Positions 8,795-20,304 of a stretch of DNA of 64,000 nucleotides are shown here, piece by piece. This DNA comes from Blastocladiella emersonii ATCC 22665 (taxonomy: Eukaryota; Blastocladiomycota; Blastocladiomycetes; Blastocladiales; Blastocladiaceae): positions 434,001-498,000 of the forward strand of contig JANHCV010000001.1 in the NCBI GenBank assembly GCA_025594325.1, given 5' to 3'. Under the pieces are notes generated by a model. It did not search any database and was not told the DNA's origin. It saw only the letters and a program-made list of their open reading frames with translations. The position numbers and the translations under genes were made by a program. Within the stretch, counting starts at the first letter, position 1; each line of letters opens with the position of its first letter.

Positions 8795-11700
8795 CTACCA
8801 CAGGGCACGCGTGCGCCGCTCGGTCAGCGCGACCTCGACCGTGCCCGAAACCACGAAGCGTGCGACGCGAACTCGGCGGTCCGCGGCACCCGTAGTAGCG
8901 GCCCGTTCGGGACGGCCGACGGTGGAGGGCATGACGGCGGCGAGGACGCGCATCTCGAGGTCGTGCGCGGCCGACTCGGTCTTGGCCAGCAGCGGGTGGG
9001 CGAACACGACGTGGCTCACCGCGAGGGCGGCGCAGCGGTAGAGGTAGGTCTCGGGGTTGAGGCAGATGACCACCGACGCTGCCGCCGCCGCCGCCGTATC
9101 GAGCCGCTCGAACGCGCGGCAGGCGGCCTCGGTTGCGGCGGCAGCGGCCGGGTGGCCTGCCGCGATCCCGTCGATGGCGCAGATCCCGCCGTGCTCGGCG
9201 AGGGCCGCGACGAGCAGCGCGGCGAATCCCGGAAACTGGGTCCACACGACGGTGCGCGGGCCTCGGCGATGATAGGTCGCGGGTGCCGGTGCCGCGCCGC
9301 GCGGCTGTTGTTCCCGCTGCTGGTCGTCGTCCGGGTGCGGTGGCTGCTGATGCTGCCGCTGGACAATGTACGCGAGGATCGCCGCGACCTTGCTGCCGTA
9401 CCGCGCGGCCGAGAAGGTGGTGGGCGAGCGCGGCGGGGATCGCAGCAGCGGCGGTGGCGAAGATGGGCAGGATGCAGTCGAGGACAAGAAGTCGCTCTTC
9501 AGCTCGAGGCGGCGGGACCGGGTAGTGCCGTAGTGGTGGACGATGAGTGGGGGGCCGAGGCCATCATGGTCGACGGCGAGAACGAGTCGATGAGTAAAGC
9601 CGAACCAGTGTTGCTGTTCCCGCGGCTGACGAGGTCGCGGTCAATCGGCTGGCGACACGCGGCGCACGCGACAACAGTCAATGCTGGGTCCAGGGCGGTT
9701 CCACCGCTGGCCTCGAAGCTGCCGTCGCCCGAGACGAAGAACGCCAAGCAGCACGAGCGGCAAAAGACGTGGTGGCACGGCGTGATGGCAAACTCGCCGC
9801 GGGAGAGATCAATCGCGGCCGAGCACGACGCGCACCGAAGCGTGACGGCGGTATCGGGTGCTCTTACTGCAGCCGCGGCGGCTCCAGCGAGTAGCCACGC
9901 GGCGGCCCTCGACGTCGGTTCCCGGACGCCGCCCACCGATCGTGTGAGAGCCGCGCGTGCGACGACGAGCACGGGAAGAGGAACGGCGGCGGCGGCGGCG
10001 GGCGCAAGGATCGGCTGCGCTTCGAGGACGTCGCGAGGTGCTGGCAACGACGATGAAGCCGCGCGGTGCGCACCGCTTGCCGTAAAGTCACCCGGCAAGT
10101 CGGACGCGATGGCCAGAGAAGCCAGCTGGTGGTGCTGCAGCCCGCGCATGAGACCGCGCAGCTGGCGGTAACGCGAGAGAGGTACCGGACCGGCCGCTGG
10201 CGTACCGTACGGCTGGGATGCCGCCAAAGCAGACGGATTCGGAAAAGCACCACTGGGTTGCAAAGCAAATGTGGCCTGGCCGTGCGCGAGAAGAAGCTCG
10301 GCCGCTGTCGGCACCACGGTGATCACCGCCGTTGCAAGCCGATCAACGGCAGCAACGGTACGTGGTCCTCGAGCGGGAGCTGTAGCGGGACCAGGCGGTG
10401 CTGCAGTCGTAGCGGGACGGCGACTCGCCGTCGCTGCCGCGGGACCGCGAGGCCCCGCCGCTGCACCGAGAGCGCGACGTGTCGCAGTCGTAGTAGGGCC
10501 GCGAGGTGCCGTGGCTGCGGCGGGAACGGCGGCGGCCGTCGTCACCGTAGTCGTCATGCGGGTGGCCCGCTGCATGAACCCGACCCAGTCGGCGTGCGGC
10601 AGGTTCGGGAGCGTGCTGCCAAGCGGGAGATGCTGCAGGAACGCAGGCAGTTCGCGGGCCGGAAGCTCGTCCGCCCAATCCTTGAAGTCCATGTCGTCGG
10701 GCAGCTGCTTTGGCGGCGGCGGCACGACCGTGTACTTGAAGCTACCGGCGAGTCCGCGAAGCATCTGGTACGAGGTCAGCATGGGCTGCAGCACGCCGAG
10801 TCGCTCGGCGAGCGCGGGAACGAGCCCGCGCTCGCCCGCGCGGCTGCGCTTCGACAAGAGGGCGCTGTACTCGGCCTCGCGGAGGCGCCATCCAGCGACC
10901 GGCACCATCTCCATGCCATGGATGCCATGGTGGTCGTGGAACAGGAACACGCGGTGGAACCATACACGCTCAAAGATGACCTCGCCCCGGGTCGTCCCGT
11001 AACCCGCGGGGCCTGCCGCATTGAGAACCGCGACGCGCTCGGCGAGCAGCTCCGAGAACTCGTACTGCTGGGGAGACATGTCCTCGGGGACGCCGGACCC
11101 GAAACCACCACGACTGTCGCGGCCGCCGCGAAACGCGCCGGGCCCGTGGTACTCGGTCTCGCCGACGAGCGAAGCAATATGGGAGCGGTAGTCGGTGCTC
11201 ATGATGACGGCCGGCGCAACGAGCACAAGGTCGGCGTCGCGGATCTGGTTCCACTTCATGGCAAAGTACGTTTTCATGCTCCAGATGGCGAGGATGCGAA
11301 GCGGGCGCGCTGGCTGATCTGGACGAGGTCCATGAGCAGCCGCTGCTGCAGGCCCGGGCGCCGCCCCGGGTGGACCACCACCTCCCGCGGGCATTCCCGC
11401 GGCCGTCGTTGGAGCAGCCGCCGCGGCAGTGGGACGCGCCGCCGCCGCAATCCCGAACATGCGGTGCAGCACCTCGGGCACGTCGGTCGGTTCGAGGACA
11501 AGCAGCGTGGCCCGCGACAAAATGTACGACGACCGCGCCGCGTGTCTCCCAAGGCAGCGGAAGCAGCGGAAGCGGCGGCGGCAGCCGACGAGGCGAGGCT
11601 GCTCGGACGCACGCGGACCAGCCGATTAATCGACAGGAAGAGGTCTTTGGACAGCGGCGAGAAGATGGCGCCCGCGTGTAGTATTTCCTCCTCACCGCCA

Positions 11701-13084
11701 GCACCGACAGGAATGGCGCGAGAGTTTGCCGATGCCGATGGCGATGGCGATGCCCGCCGTTGAGTGGCGGAAGAAGACGACCACACGTCGTGCTCGGCCC
11801 AAGCACCAGCTTCAACGTTGAAGAGTACGCCGCCAGGGCCGATGCGCAGGTGCGGCTGGATCGTGGGAGCAGAGCACTGCTGCGGCGCCGGGAGCACGTA
11901 CGGATCGGCTTCGAGCTGCACGAGCCAGGTGACGAGCATGTTGTTGAGCGATCCGGGGGGCAGTCGCGGCTGAGACACCGGAGACCAAGTCGGACACCAG
12001 AGCGTGAGCAGCGGCGGCGATAGAGAAGCGGAAGCTACCTCGGCCAGCATGGACCGCGACGGGATCGGGGCGTGCGACCGAAGCAGCACGCGCACGCCGC
12101 GGGCGGCTCCCGGGACACCTGCGCGCAGGCTACGGTTGACGGCGTCCGCGTCGAGGTAGAAATCGAGCTCGCAGTGAAACCAGCGGTGCCTCTTCCACGA
12201 ATTGGCGTCCTGCGGCGCCACCATCTCGGCTGCCGGGATTGGCTGCGTCGAGCGGCGCCACGCCGGGTCCGGCGGCGCGGTCGGGGTCTCGCTGACCGCG
12301 ACCACGAAGTAGGGCGCGGCGGCGGGGGCCCTGAACCGCGCGTAGCTCGCGGCCGGCTCGGGGTCCGAGTCGAGCGCGACCGCAATCTGGTTCTGGAAAT
12401 CGGTGCCAGAAACGGGAACGCGGCCACGGCGGCCGTGCAGCGGGAGCGGGCCCTGCTGTAAGGCGTGGTACGTGGCAAGGTGGTAGTACTGCGCCGATGG
12501 CGGTGCTGCGGTGGTGGCGACTACACGCGGACCGATTTTTTGCAGGGCGGGACGCGCAGGTGTTACAGCAGGAGGTCAGTTTGTCGCTACTCGATGCAAG
12601 CGGTATGCCGTGACGCACCAGCAGAAACCGAAAAAGGTGAAACGGGTGAGAGTAGGCCGAGATTGGCTTGGGCGGAGGAAGCAATGTGAGTGTGCTGCGA
12701 AGAGTCGTGTAACAACAGGGAAGCCACGACGCCGTCCTCGTCGGCGAGGTTCCGGATCGGCGCGCACTCGCTGAGAAGCTTGCGGGCCTCGGCGCCGTCC
12801 TTGCAGCGCTGCTCGAGCAGCGACGCGGGCGTGTGCGGGAACGGGCACCACCACCCGCGCGCCACGCGCTCGGCGAGGACGCGGCGGTCAAAGTCGGCTG
12901 CGTCGAGCGGCGGCGGCGGCAGATTGGCGGGGTCGAGATCGAGATCGCGAAGCTGTTGTCGAGTAGCGTTGTCGGGGACTTGGTCAATCGCAAGAAGCAG
13001 CGATGCTCGGACGGCGTCAAGTTGCGCGACGGGCGCGTCAAAGTCGACCACCGCCGTCGGGTCCATGGCGTCCATTCGTTGCAT
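8795..13084 (-). pseudogene. Disrupted second copy of the SNF2-RING-like gene (copy B)
   Basis: This is an inverted paralogue of copy A with the same two-exon start: exon 1 13084 to about 12731, intron about 12489-12730. Protein similarity is continuous over the P-loop-like segment (HAGAIFSPLSKDLFLS), a motif-II-like segment (FHRVFLFHDHHG), the RING (CASC, PCHHVFCRSC, CAAC) and the helicase-C-like lobe. Two defects relative to A are seen. One is a shift of reading frame near 11520-11560, before SRATLLVLEPTDVPEV. The other is an in-frame TGA at about 9499-9501 followed by a return to the family frame by 9487. Undetected introns or assembly errors could explain either, but together they suggest a decaying copy. 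Three tracts are nearly identical to A. Confidence 0.65.
8823..9269 (-). repeat. 3' identical tract, copy B partner of 5675-6121
   Basis: Reverse complement of the tract in copy A. It supplies the intact helicase-C-like lobe of an otherwise damaged gene. Confidence 0.85.
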
Positions 13085-13535
13085 CTAGTTAGAGTCGGCG
13101 TGCAATGCGGGTGGCGGTATACCAACAGGGCGGCGGGAGGGAGAGAAAAGTGCGGACCGCCGCGTGGGAACGGCCGCCGCCACTGGCCAATCCGAGACGC
13201 GTCGGTCACGTGCGCCTGTCAAGCGCGTCGTCGTTGCGCGGAACGGCGAAACGTTCAGCAAACCAGAAAACTCAAAAGGAAATTCGGTTTATATTCAGTT
13301 TCAAGTTCACAGTTCTGTCTAGTTCAGTTCTCTAGTCGCTCCAGTGCCCGGCCACACCCTTTTCTGCTGTGCGTTACGCTACATGTCGGCTCCCCTTCCC
13401 GCAGGCTTTACATCCATCTGCCCGGGCCCTTTCGTCTGGTGGGATTCGATCCGGGGGGCAGAGGGGGGACGATGCGTGACATACGCGTACGCGCCCGGCG
13501 AAGGTGGGGGCCAATCCACCAACGCCCGACCTTGC
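13085..13535 (-). promoter_or_regulatory. Conserved upstream block of copy B, with hairpin 13497-13526
   Basis: On the minus strand the proximal 100 bp match the promoter of copy A closely: CACGTG, then ACGCGTCT (13195-13202), then ATTGG, then a GGCGGCGGCCGTTCCCA stretch. The distal hairpin keeps its GGCG/CGCC and GGTGG/CCACC stems although loop bases differ, so pairing is preserved despite sequence change. Confidence 0.7.
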
Positions 13536-13825
13536 TACGCCGAGAAACTTTGCCCATACCCATGTGCGGTTGTTGCTCGTGCATATCCGTCGCCCTTCTG
13601 CATGGATGGCGGACGGCTGACGCGCGGTCAGGGCCCCGATAGTTCAGTTGCACTCACTCAAAGCCCCTCAACGTCTTGCAGTTTCTTTCTCACTCCTCAA
13701 CTCAACAACGTCACAATGTGTGATAGGTGGTTCGCAGTCTCGTGCGGAGCATCGATCGGCTCGCGATGGGATTCAAGCTCGTCAAGCGCCTGGCATGAGA
13801 ACATGATGATGGCCATGGCCTCGGG
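13536..13825. other. Intergenic, no gene seen
   Basis: Mixed-composition sequence between the upstream block of copy B and a poorly resolved gene on the minus strand. Confidence 0.4.
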
Positions 13826-15150
13826 TCATGCGTTCGCAGAAGCCGATGGCTGCTGCGTTCCACAGCCGCGGATCGGGGTGAAGGCGCATCGTCCGAGCAC
13901 TCGCTGGCCCGCGACGTTGAGTTCGCGGACCACAGTTTCGGGGCCGAAATGAGCAAGGACACGCAGAAGCTTGATCTTGAAAGTCTCCTCGCCATCAGCA
14001 GAAGCGGGATCGGCGTCGTCCGACAAACTGACTCGCGTCCGCTCCATCGGGAGCACTCAATGAAGTGACCGGTCATGCGTCAAGCTCGCAACAGGCACCG
14101 AGTGCTGCGTGAGACTCGGCAGCACGCCGTGAATTTAAGACAAGGCTGATCAGAAAAGCAGCAACCGCAGCTCTTGCCTCAGGGAAAGGTCTCTTGAATG
14201 CTCGACTAGGAAGCTTGCACGAGCACACGCTCTGAATCTGGATAGAACATCGGGCGTCGGACACTCGTCGTCGCCAAACTCGGGATTGTCCTTGCCGAGC
14301 GACGCGAGCCAGTCCAACAGGTGCTCGACGGCGGCTTGCTCGCGTCTCAAAGTACCGGATCGAACTTCCCATGAGCAAAAGGAGGTCAATGACAAAAGAT
14401 ATTGCTTCTGCGAAAGCAGCATCGCAATGCACGCGAGCGATGCAGCGACTGGCCGATGATCCCTGGCCGTTTTGCGGCAGCGGGGAATGGTGCCTGGATC
14501 AGAGCAAGCTGCTTGAGCAAGTCCGACCACTGCACGTTCGCGTTCACTTGTGTGAGGGCTCTTATCTTAGACTTCGACTGGAAAGAATTGGAGAGCTTAC
14601 CGGGGTTGATCAAACTTGAAGTCGGTGCTGTTGATGCAAGCGATTACGTCGTTGGTACTCGCGAGCGAATTCGGCTGTGTTGAGTGGCGAAGGAGGGGAC
14701 TTCGAGGAAACACGATACAGCTAGTCAGGGTTGTGTATTCCTGCCTCGGCCCCGAACCAGGGCTGGGTGAGGGAGAGCTGAAGACAAAAGCGGGAGCGCC
14801 GCCGCGGGGTCGCGGCGGGGCGGAAGAGGCGGTTGCGGGCGAGAACACGCGAGATAAGGTGGACGATCGCCCCGATCACCACCGCATGAACGACGCGTAA
14901 CAGGCTGTTCGCAGGTCCTCGAATCCAAGACGTCGGCCAACGACATCCGCCAGCCGGAAGCAACGCGCTCGGCATGAACAAGGATGGCGCGGTACTCGGA
15001 TCCGGTCACGTCGACGGGAGGACGTGTGTTACGCGGAAGCAGTGCGTCGACGGCAAGCGGAACAAAAGGTGCAAGAACAGGCGCCGCGGCGGCGGACCTT
15101 CGTCCGCGCGTGGTCCGCGGTCGCTTTGCAGCAGGTTCATCAGCTGTCAT
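13826..15150 (-). CDS. Probable multi-exon gene of unknown function
   Basis: The likely start is ATG 15150, giving MTADEPAAKRPRTTRGRR, with a basic nuclear-localisation-like stretch, followed by a segment ending MSLADVLDS. Downstream coding-like pieces are in different frames and need introns. A canonical GTAAGC donor near 14604 follows NSTDFKFDQ. A later piece reads WSDLLKQLALIQ, another LDWLASLGKDNPEFGDDE, and a last one FKIKLLRVLAHFGPETVV, ending by 13826. I could not join all pieces into one frame and recognise no family. Composition is less GC-biased than the neighbours. The extent and the single-gene interpretation are inferences. Confidence 0.35.
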
Positions 15151-15360
15151 GGTGGTCGTAAACCAACCTAAACCAAAACCTTGAGCCTGGAAGCGGGAAG
15201 GGGTGGTCGCACTTTGATCGCGAGCTCCCCTGCATCCGCGGTTCATGGGAGCGCGGCTCGGGCAAGCGTCACGGACAGGTTCATCGAGCGTGTTGCATAG
15301 AGCCTTTCATCTGATTCATGGGCAGCGGCGCCGAGGTGCGATCATAGTTGAGAGCTCGGG

Positions 15361-15852
15361 TCAAGGGGTCGCGCCGGCGGCGCCTTCACCTCGCGGCTGC
15401 CACACCCTCTCGCTCGCATTCAAGTACTCACGAGGATCGCGGGACGGGTAGCAAAGCGTCTCTTGCGACGAGAAGGAGGAAGGGCGCGCGATAAAAGGCA
15501 TGAAGGGGCGCTGGCTCACGCGACCGACGCGACCAACGCGTCGCTCATCCGAGCCGCGTCGCAGCACCAGCGCGGTGCCGAGAAGTGCGAGAGATCCCAG
15601 GAGTAAGAACGTCCGCGGCGTGTTGGCGGGCGAGAGCAAGTGCAATGGAGCGGAAGCGACGAGATCGAGGGCCCGGCGACGGATCGAGAGCGCGGCTACG
15701 GTGGCCCGACGCGTGTAGGGCGCGATCCGGCTCGCGAGGTCAGGGAACCATGGACGGCTCGATGGAAGAGCGAGGTGGCGGAGATCAATGGTTGCGGGAG
15801 CGAGAGTGCTGCGCCGATGCGGAGAGACGCGGTTGATGAGCGACGAGCGCAT
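15361..15852 (-). CDS. Possible small membrane protein, unknown
   Basis: Open frame of 163 residues beginning MRSSLINRVSPHRR. The N-terminal half is rich in Arg, Ser and Ala and lacks acids, as in mitochondrial presequences. One hydrophobic helix (TFLLLGSLALLGTALVL) is followed by basic residues. No family is recognised. It might instead be the 3' exon of the candidate gene at 15870-16327, which lies just upstream on the same strand. Confidence 0.3.
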   Translation of the reverse strand: MRSSLINRVSPHRRSTLAPATIDLRHLALPSSRPWFPDLASRIAPYTRRATVAALSIRRRALDLVASAPLHLLSPANTPRTFLLLGSLALLGTALVLRRGSDERRVGRVGRVSQRPFMPFIARPSSFSSQETLCYPSRDPREYLNASERVWQPRGEGAAGATP

Positions 15853-15869
15853 GGGAACGGCTTGTGCGC

Positions 15870-16327
15870 GACTGGCAGCGCTTCATCATCACCGCGCCCT
15901 CGGCCACGTCGGATCAGCATGCCCATCACCGGCCACAGAACAGCAGTGCATCGGCCCCTCGTCGCGCCCATGCTCGGCCGCGCAGCTGGGCAAGATCCGG
16001 TCGGCGTTTTTAGTGGCGCCGCGCATCGGCACCGCCGACCTCGGCCCGTCGCGTTGCACCCAGTCGCGCCCCGACATGTCCTTCTCGTTGGCCCGCGATC
16101 CATCGACCTGCATCTTCATGGGCGAGCGATCGCCGGTCACGGGCGCGGAACACGCTTTCGCTCGCCTCGCCCCCTGCTGCGACCCTGCCTGCTGCCACGC
16201 TCGGACCGCTGGCCGGCACACGCGACGTCTCCCGCCAGCGCACCCACTCGCGCGCCGTGTTCGCGTCCGCACTCTCGGTCAATCGCTTCGCGACCCGCTC
16301 GATCGCCCCGCTCTTATCCGGCGCCAT
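15870..16327 (-). CDS. Possible spliced gene of unknown function
   Basis: ATG 16327 opens MAPDKSGAIERVAKRLTESA and runs to about WRETSR. A second coding-like segment in another frame contains GDRSPMKMQVDGSR, then GRDWVQRDGP and TKNADRILPSCAAEHGRDEG. GT donors and AG acceptors suitable for a short intron lie between them, but I could not fix the boundaries. No known family is seen. It overlaps no better candidate on the other strand. Confidence 0.3.
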
Positions 16328-16353
16328 GATAATCACCCGGCAAACGTGCCCGC

Positions 16354-17031
16354 TTGGCGCAACGCGTCTCGCGTCTCGCGCCCGCACGCGCCGCGCCACC
16401 GCGCCCTTGTCTCCGCTGCCGCGCGAACGACGCCGGTGTCTCCCCGCATGTCGACCGCGACGCGTTCCTCGGCACGAGCGAGAGCGCGAGCGCAATGCAC
16501 CCCGCCGCCCGCCGTGCTTGCCCGCCCGCCGTGCGATGCTGCTGCGATCCATGCCGCGGCCGCCGGTCGCCTCTGCTCTGCTCTTCATTTCAACCCGTGA
16601 GTCCGCAACTCGCGCCGCCCAGATCCGTTCTACATCACCGACCTCCTCTCGGCCTCGATCGGCTCGATCAGCACATCGTCGTCGCTGTCCCTCACGGCGG
16701 CGGCCTCGCGCGACGCGCCGTGGACCTGGCTCCCTGGCTCCCGGACCTCGACTCAACCACCGCGACAACCGCATCCGCGTGGTGGATCGTCCTCTCGGCC
16801 ACCAACTTGACGTTGGTCTCGCCGGGGCCGGCCGCCTCACACACGCGCATCGGCTTTTGGTACGCACCATCCCCTGATCTGCTACCCACCGTACCAACAA
16901 CCCGAATGACACCCGCGTTCCGTGTAGCCCTTGAGGCTCAGCAGCGTGTTTTCGCCAAGGAGGTCGCGCTCACCCAGTACGACCACAAGCCGTTCAAGTA
17001 CCGGTCGCTGCACCCGACCCTGCCGCGGTGA
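16354..17031 (+). CDS. Open reading frame of uncertain status
   Basis: The frame is open for 225 codons. Only the last 120 or so look coding, with C/G third positions, a WWIVLSATNLTLV stretch and a C terminus EAQQRVFAKEVALTQYDHKP. A GT...TAG pair at about 16860-16926 could be an intron, but its length would break this frame. Function unknown. It may be the 3' exon of a gene whose start I cannot place. Confidence 0.25.
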   Translation: MAQRVSRLAPARAAPPRPCLRCRANDAGVSPHVDRDAFLGTSESASAMHPAARRACPPAVRCCCDPCRGRRSPLLCSSFQPVSPQLAPPRSVLHHRPPLGLDRLDQHIVVAVPHGGGLARRAVDLAPWLPDLDSTTATTASAWWIVLSATNLTLVSPGPAASHTRIGFWYAPSPDLLPTVPTTRMTPAFRVALEAQQRVFAKEVALTQYDHKPFKYRSLHPTLPR

Positions 17032-17228
17032 CAGGCCACGTGGGAGGCTGAACGCCAAGCCGCGCGCCCATCGCCCGCCGGTCACACGCACCGACAACGG
17101 CGCCATTTTCTGGCCTTGATGAACGACTGATGGGAACCTGACGCTCTCCCTCCCCAGCAACGTAGCAAGTAGCAATGTTAGTCCATGCATCTAGTCCCCC
17201 CGACGACAGCGGCTCCATCGACACCACC

Positions 17229-18225
17229 ATGTCCGCCGCCGAGGCCGTCCTGACGAGCGCCGAGCTCATCTGGGTCGTCTTCGACGTACGCCGCACTCGG
17301 TTTCCCGAGGCTCCGCTCAAGCTCTAAACGCCCTCGTTCCATCGCGTAGCACCTGGACGACACGGACCTGCGCACGCTCGCCATGATGCCCGAGTTCTCA
17401 TCCCTCGTCCGCTCGCCGCCGTTCGCCCGCTCGCGCCGCGCCCGGCACCGCGCGCGCCTGTCGCTCCTCCTCTCGGGCACCGCCGACGCCGCGGCCCCAC
17501 TCGGCCTCGCTCGCGCACGCCGCGCCTCGCTGCCCTCGCTCGTCTCGCGCAACCTGGTCCGCGGGGGCGCCGTGACCGTGCGCCTGGCGTCCGAGGGCTT
17601 CCCGGTACTCGGCCCCGAGCACGCGGCGCGGTGCGAGCTCGCAACGAAACTATCCGACTTTCTCCTGCGCAAGCGGCTGACCGCGCGGCTCGCGGCGCGC
17701 AGCGAGCCGTCGCTGCTCGCCGACCGGAACATCCTCGTGGGCGGGTGGCCGCTCGCGCTGGATGCGCCGGCGCTCGTCCCGCGGCGCGTCGCGCTCGAGG
17801 CGGCAAGAACGCGCGACACGCTGGCGCGGCGGCTCGCGGCGCGGCCGCCCGTCGCGGAGCTGTACGCGGCGGGCGTCGTGCCCGTGCACGCGGTCGCCGC
17901 GCCGTGTGCCGGGTACCTGTCGCTGCTCCCGCAGCAGGTCGTGCTGGCGAACTTGCTGGTCGCGCGGCAGCTCGCGGTGCGGGTCGCGCGGCGGCCGGTC
18001 GTCGTCGAAGATGGGGCGTTGGACCCGAGCTGGCTCACGCCGCCGCTCGTGTCGATCGACCTGGAGCGTGTCGCCGAGGAGATGGACGCGTGGCTGCGTG
18101 CGCGCGTGTCGCCGCTCGACCTCGCGTCGAAAAAGCTGCTCGTCGACCGCGACCTCGCGCTCATGGTGTGCCCGAGCGTGCGCGACAAGGTGCGGTACTT
18201 TGAGACGCTGGCCGCGACCGCGTGA
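17229..18225 (+). CDS. F-box-like protein
   Basis: Two exons (17229-17285 and 17350-18225), with a GTACGC...GCGTAG intron that restores frame, giving 310 residues. The N terminus LTSAELIWVVFDHLDDTDLRTLA fits the F-box pattern (eL...IF..Ld..dL..la), which in other proteins binds Skp1 in SCF ubiquitin ligases. The rest is rich in Arg, Ala and Leu with no recognised repeats. Placement of the F-box across the intron supports the splice model. The F-box call rests on a short motif, so a different helical protein is possible. The gene converges on LysRS, with about 46 bp between stop codons. Confidence 0.6.
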
Positions 18226-18271
18226 GTTTGGAGGGTGAGAGAGTTAATCCGTTGTCTTCTATATAAAAAAG

Positions 18272-20057
18272 CTACTCTGCTGCTTCCGCCTCCGCCCTGG
18301 CCTTGGCGTGGTGCTGCTGCGGCCGCACGGTCGGGAACGGCATCACCTCTCGGATGTGGTGCACGCCCGTGAGCATCATGATGAGCCGGTCGACGCCGAG
18401 CCCCCACCCGGCCGTCGGCGGGAGACCGTACTCGAGCGCGCGGCAGTAGTCTTCGTCGAGCGGCTGCGCTTCCACGTCGCCCGAGTCCTTGTCCTGTGGT
18501 CGCGCGCGCGAGAGCGTCAGTGAGGGTCGAGCCACGGCCGTAAGCAAGTGAACGGTACCTTTTGCTGCTGCGCAAACCGCGCGCGCTGCTCGTCCGGGTC
18601 GTTGAGCTCCTCGTACGCGTTGACCACCTCCTTGCCGGCAATGAACAGCTCGACGCGCGCCGCGATCGCGGGCTACGATGGAAAAGAGTCAGCTCCCTGC
18701 TCGAACCCAAAAAGCTGCGCCAACGTACGTTCTCGGGAACCGACTTGGCGAGCGGGCTCATGACGCGCGGGTGGCCGCGGACAAAGGTGGGCTGGACACA
18801 CTCGGGCTCGATGAGTTCCGAGATGAGCGCGTCGATGAGCCGCGGGACCGTGTGCGGCGCGTGCGGGAGCTGGACGCGGTGGCGCTTGAAGATGGCGACG
18901 AGCTGGTCCGCCGCGTCGAGGGCCTCGAGGTCGGCGGGCAGCGGCTCGCCGAGCTTGGCGGCGAGGAACGGGACCACATCAATGACGCGGAACGGTTTCG
19001 TGAAATCGATCTCGTGCGTGGTGTGGCCGTCCATGGACACGGGCACGGCGCGCGCGCCGGACTCGCCGTGGACCATGACGGCGAGCTCGCGCAGGAGGTC
19101 CTGGGTCGTGACGAGCAGGTCGTCGAGCGTCGCGTACGCCTGGTAGAACTCGCACGTCACGAACTCGGGGTTGTGGGTGGCGTCGAACCCCTCGTTGCGG
19201 AACTGCTTGCCGAGCTCGTACACGCGCTCGAACCCGGCGACCACCAGCTTCTTGAGGTACAGCTCGGGCGCGACGCGCAGCGACATGCTCATGTCGTAGG
19301 CGTTGGCCGTGGTGACGAACGGCCGCGCGTTGGCGCCACCGGCGAGCGTCGACAGGACGGGCGTGTCGACCTCGACGAACCCGCGCGCGTCAAAGAAGTC
19401 GCGGATCCGGCGCATCACGCGCGCGCGCACCAGCAGCCGCTGCTGCAGGCCGCGGTTCACGAGCAGGTCGACGACGCGGTTGCGCGCGCGCTTGTCGGCG
19501 TCCTTGATCCCGGCCTTGAACGGGATCTCGTGCTTTGCGGGCGCCAGCACCGACCCGGACTCGGCGATTAGGCTCAGCTCGCCCGTCCCCGTCTTGCCCG
19601 GGAACCCCGCAAAGTAGGCGAGGTCGCCGACGTGCATGGCGTGCTTGATCCGGTCCCACTCGGCCGCGTCGGCCACGTTGCTCCGCGACACCATGACCTG
19701 CGCGCGCGCGTCCAGCGACTGCAGCGTGAGGAACACCAGCTTGCCGCTCGCATCCCGCCGCGACACGATGCGGCCCGCGACGGCACGCTTGGTCGATGGG
19801 TCGCGCTCCTTGGCCGCGAACCGCGCGTCGAACTCGGCGTGGAACGCGGCCAGAGGTGTCGGGGACAGCGCGTGCCGGAAGCTCGGGTACTGCGTCGCGG
19901 GTGGCGCGGCAGCGGCGGCGGGCGTGGTCTCGGACGTCGCAGTAGCCGTGGTGGACTCGGCGCGGCAGGTCACGGTCAGGCGCGGCACGACGGCAGCGGC
20001 CGGGCAGCGCAGGCGCGAGGCGCGAGATACATGGGAGCGGGCGGAGGATGCTAACAT
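18272..20057 (-). CDS. MSK1: Lysyl-tRNA synthetase, class II, mitochondrial type
   Basis: Three exons (20057-18729, 18672-18559, 18493-18272) give 554 residues. The N terminus is Arg/Ser/Ala-rich with no acids for about 30 residues, like a mitochondrial presequence, and a Thr/Ala linker follows. Next is the OB-fold anticodon-binding domain ([19 protein letters not shown]). The class II core has motif 2 ([14 protein letters not shown]) and motif 3 ([15 protein letters not shown]). Exon 2 supplies [20 protein letters not shown], typical of LysRS, and exon 3 brings [11 protein letters not shown], so the intron positions are well supported. It charges tRNA-Lys. Dual cytosolic and mitochondrial targeting by alternative starts cannot be excluded. 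Confidence 0.9.
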
Positions 20058-20304
20058 GGTGCTAATCGAGCAGGGAGCGGGGGGAGAGAGAGCGTCGATG
20101 GATGGCGATGATCGCTGCAGCGCAACGCGTGCCTTCCTGTCCGAGTTTCGATCACGACGCGGCGCAAAACCGCGGTTTCACCTCATAATCGTCTCGCAGC
20201 GACCACCATCACTCTTTCGCGTTCTCTCTCCCCCCATCCTGCACCTGAAGGCTGCGGCGCGGCACCGGCTCCCTGCAACGGACTCTCATGCATCTCGGGC
20301 GACC
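20058..20304. promoter_or_regulatory. Divergent promoter of LysRS and the SUMO ligase
   Basis: 247 bp separate two divergent ATGs. No TATA box stands out. The space must serve both genes. Confidence 0.5.

Noticed and set aside
13440-13535. tRNA-like A and B boxes in the conserved block (GGATCGAATCC in copy B), suggesting a tRNA gene or SINE
   Set aside because: The B-box-like sequence is not kept in copies A and C, and no acceptor or anticodon stem can be folded.
1570-13535. A transposon carrying the SNF2-RING-like gene
   Set aside because: No terminal inverted or direct repeats, target-site duplications or transposase could be seen. A duplicated chromosomal unit explains the data more simply, though a genome-wide copy search could reopen this.
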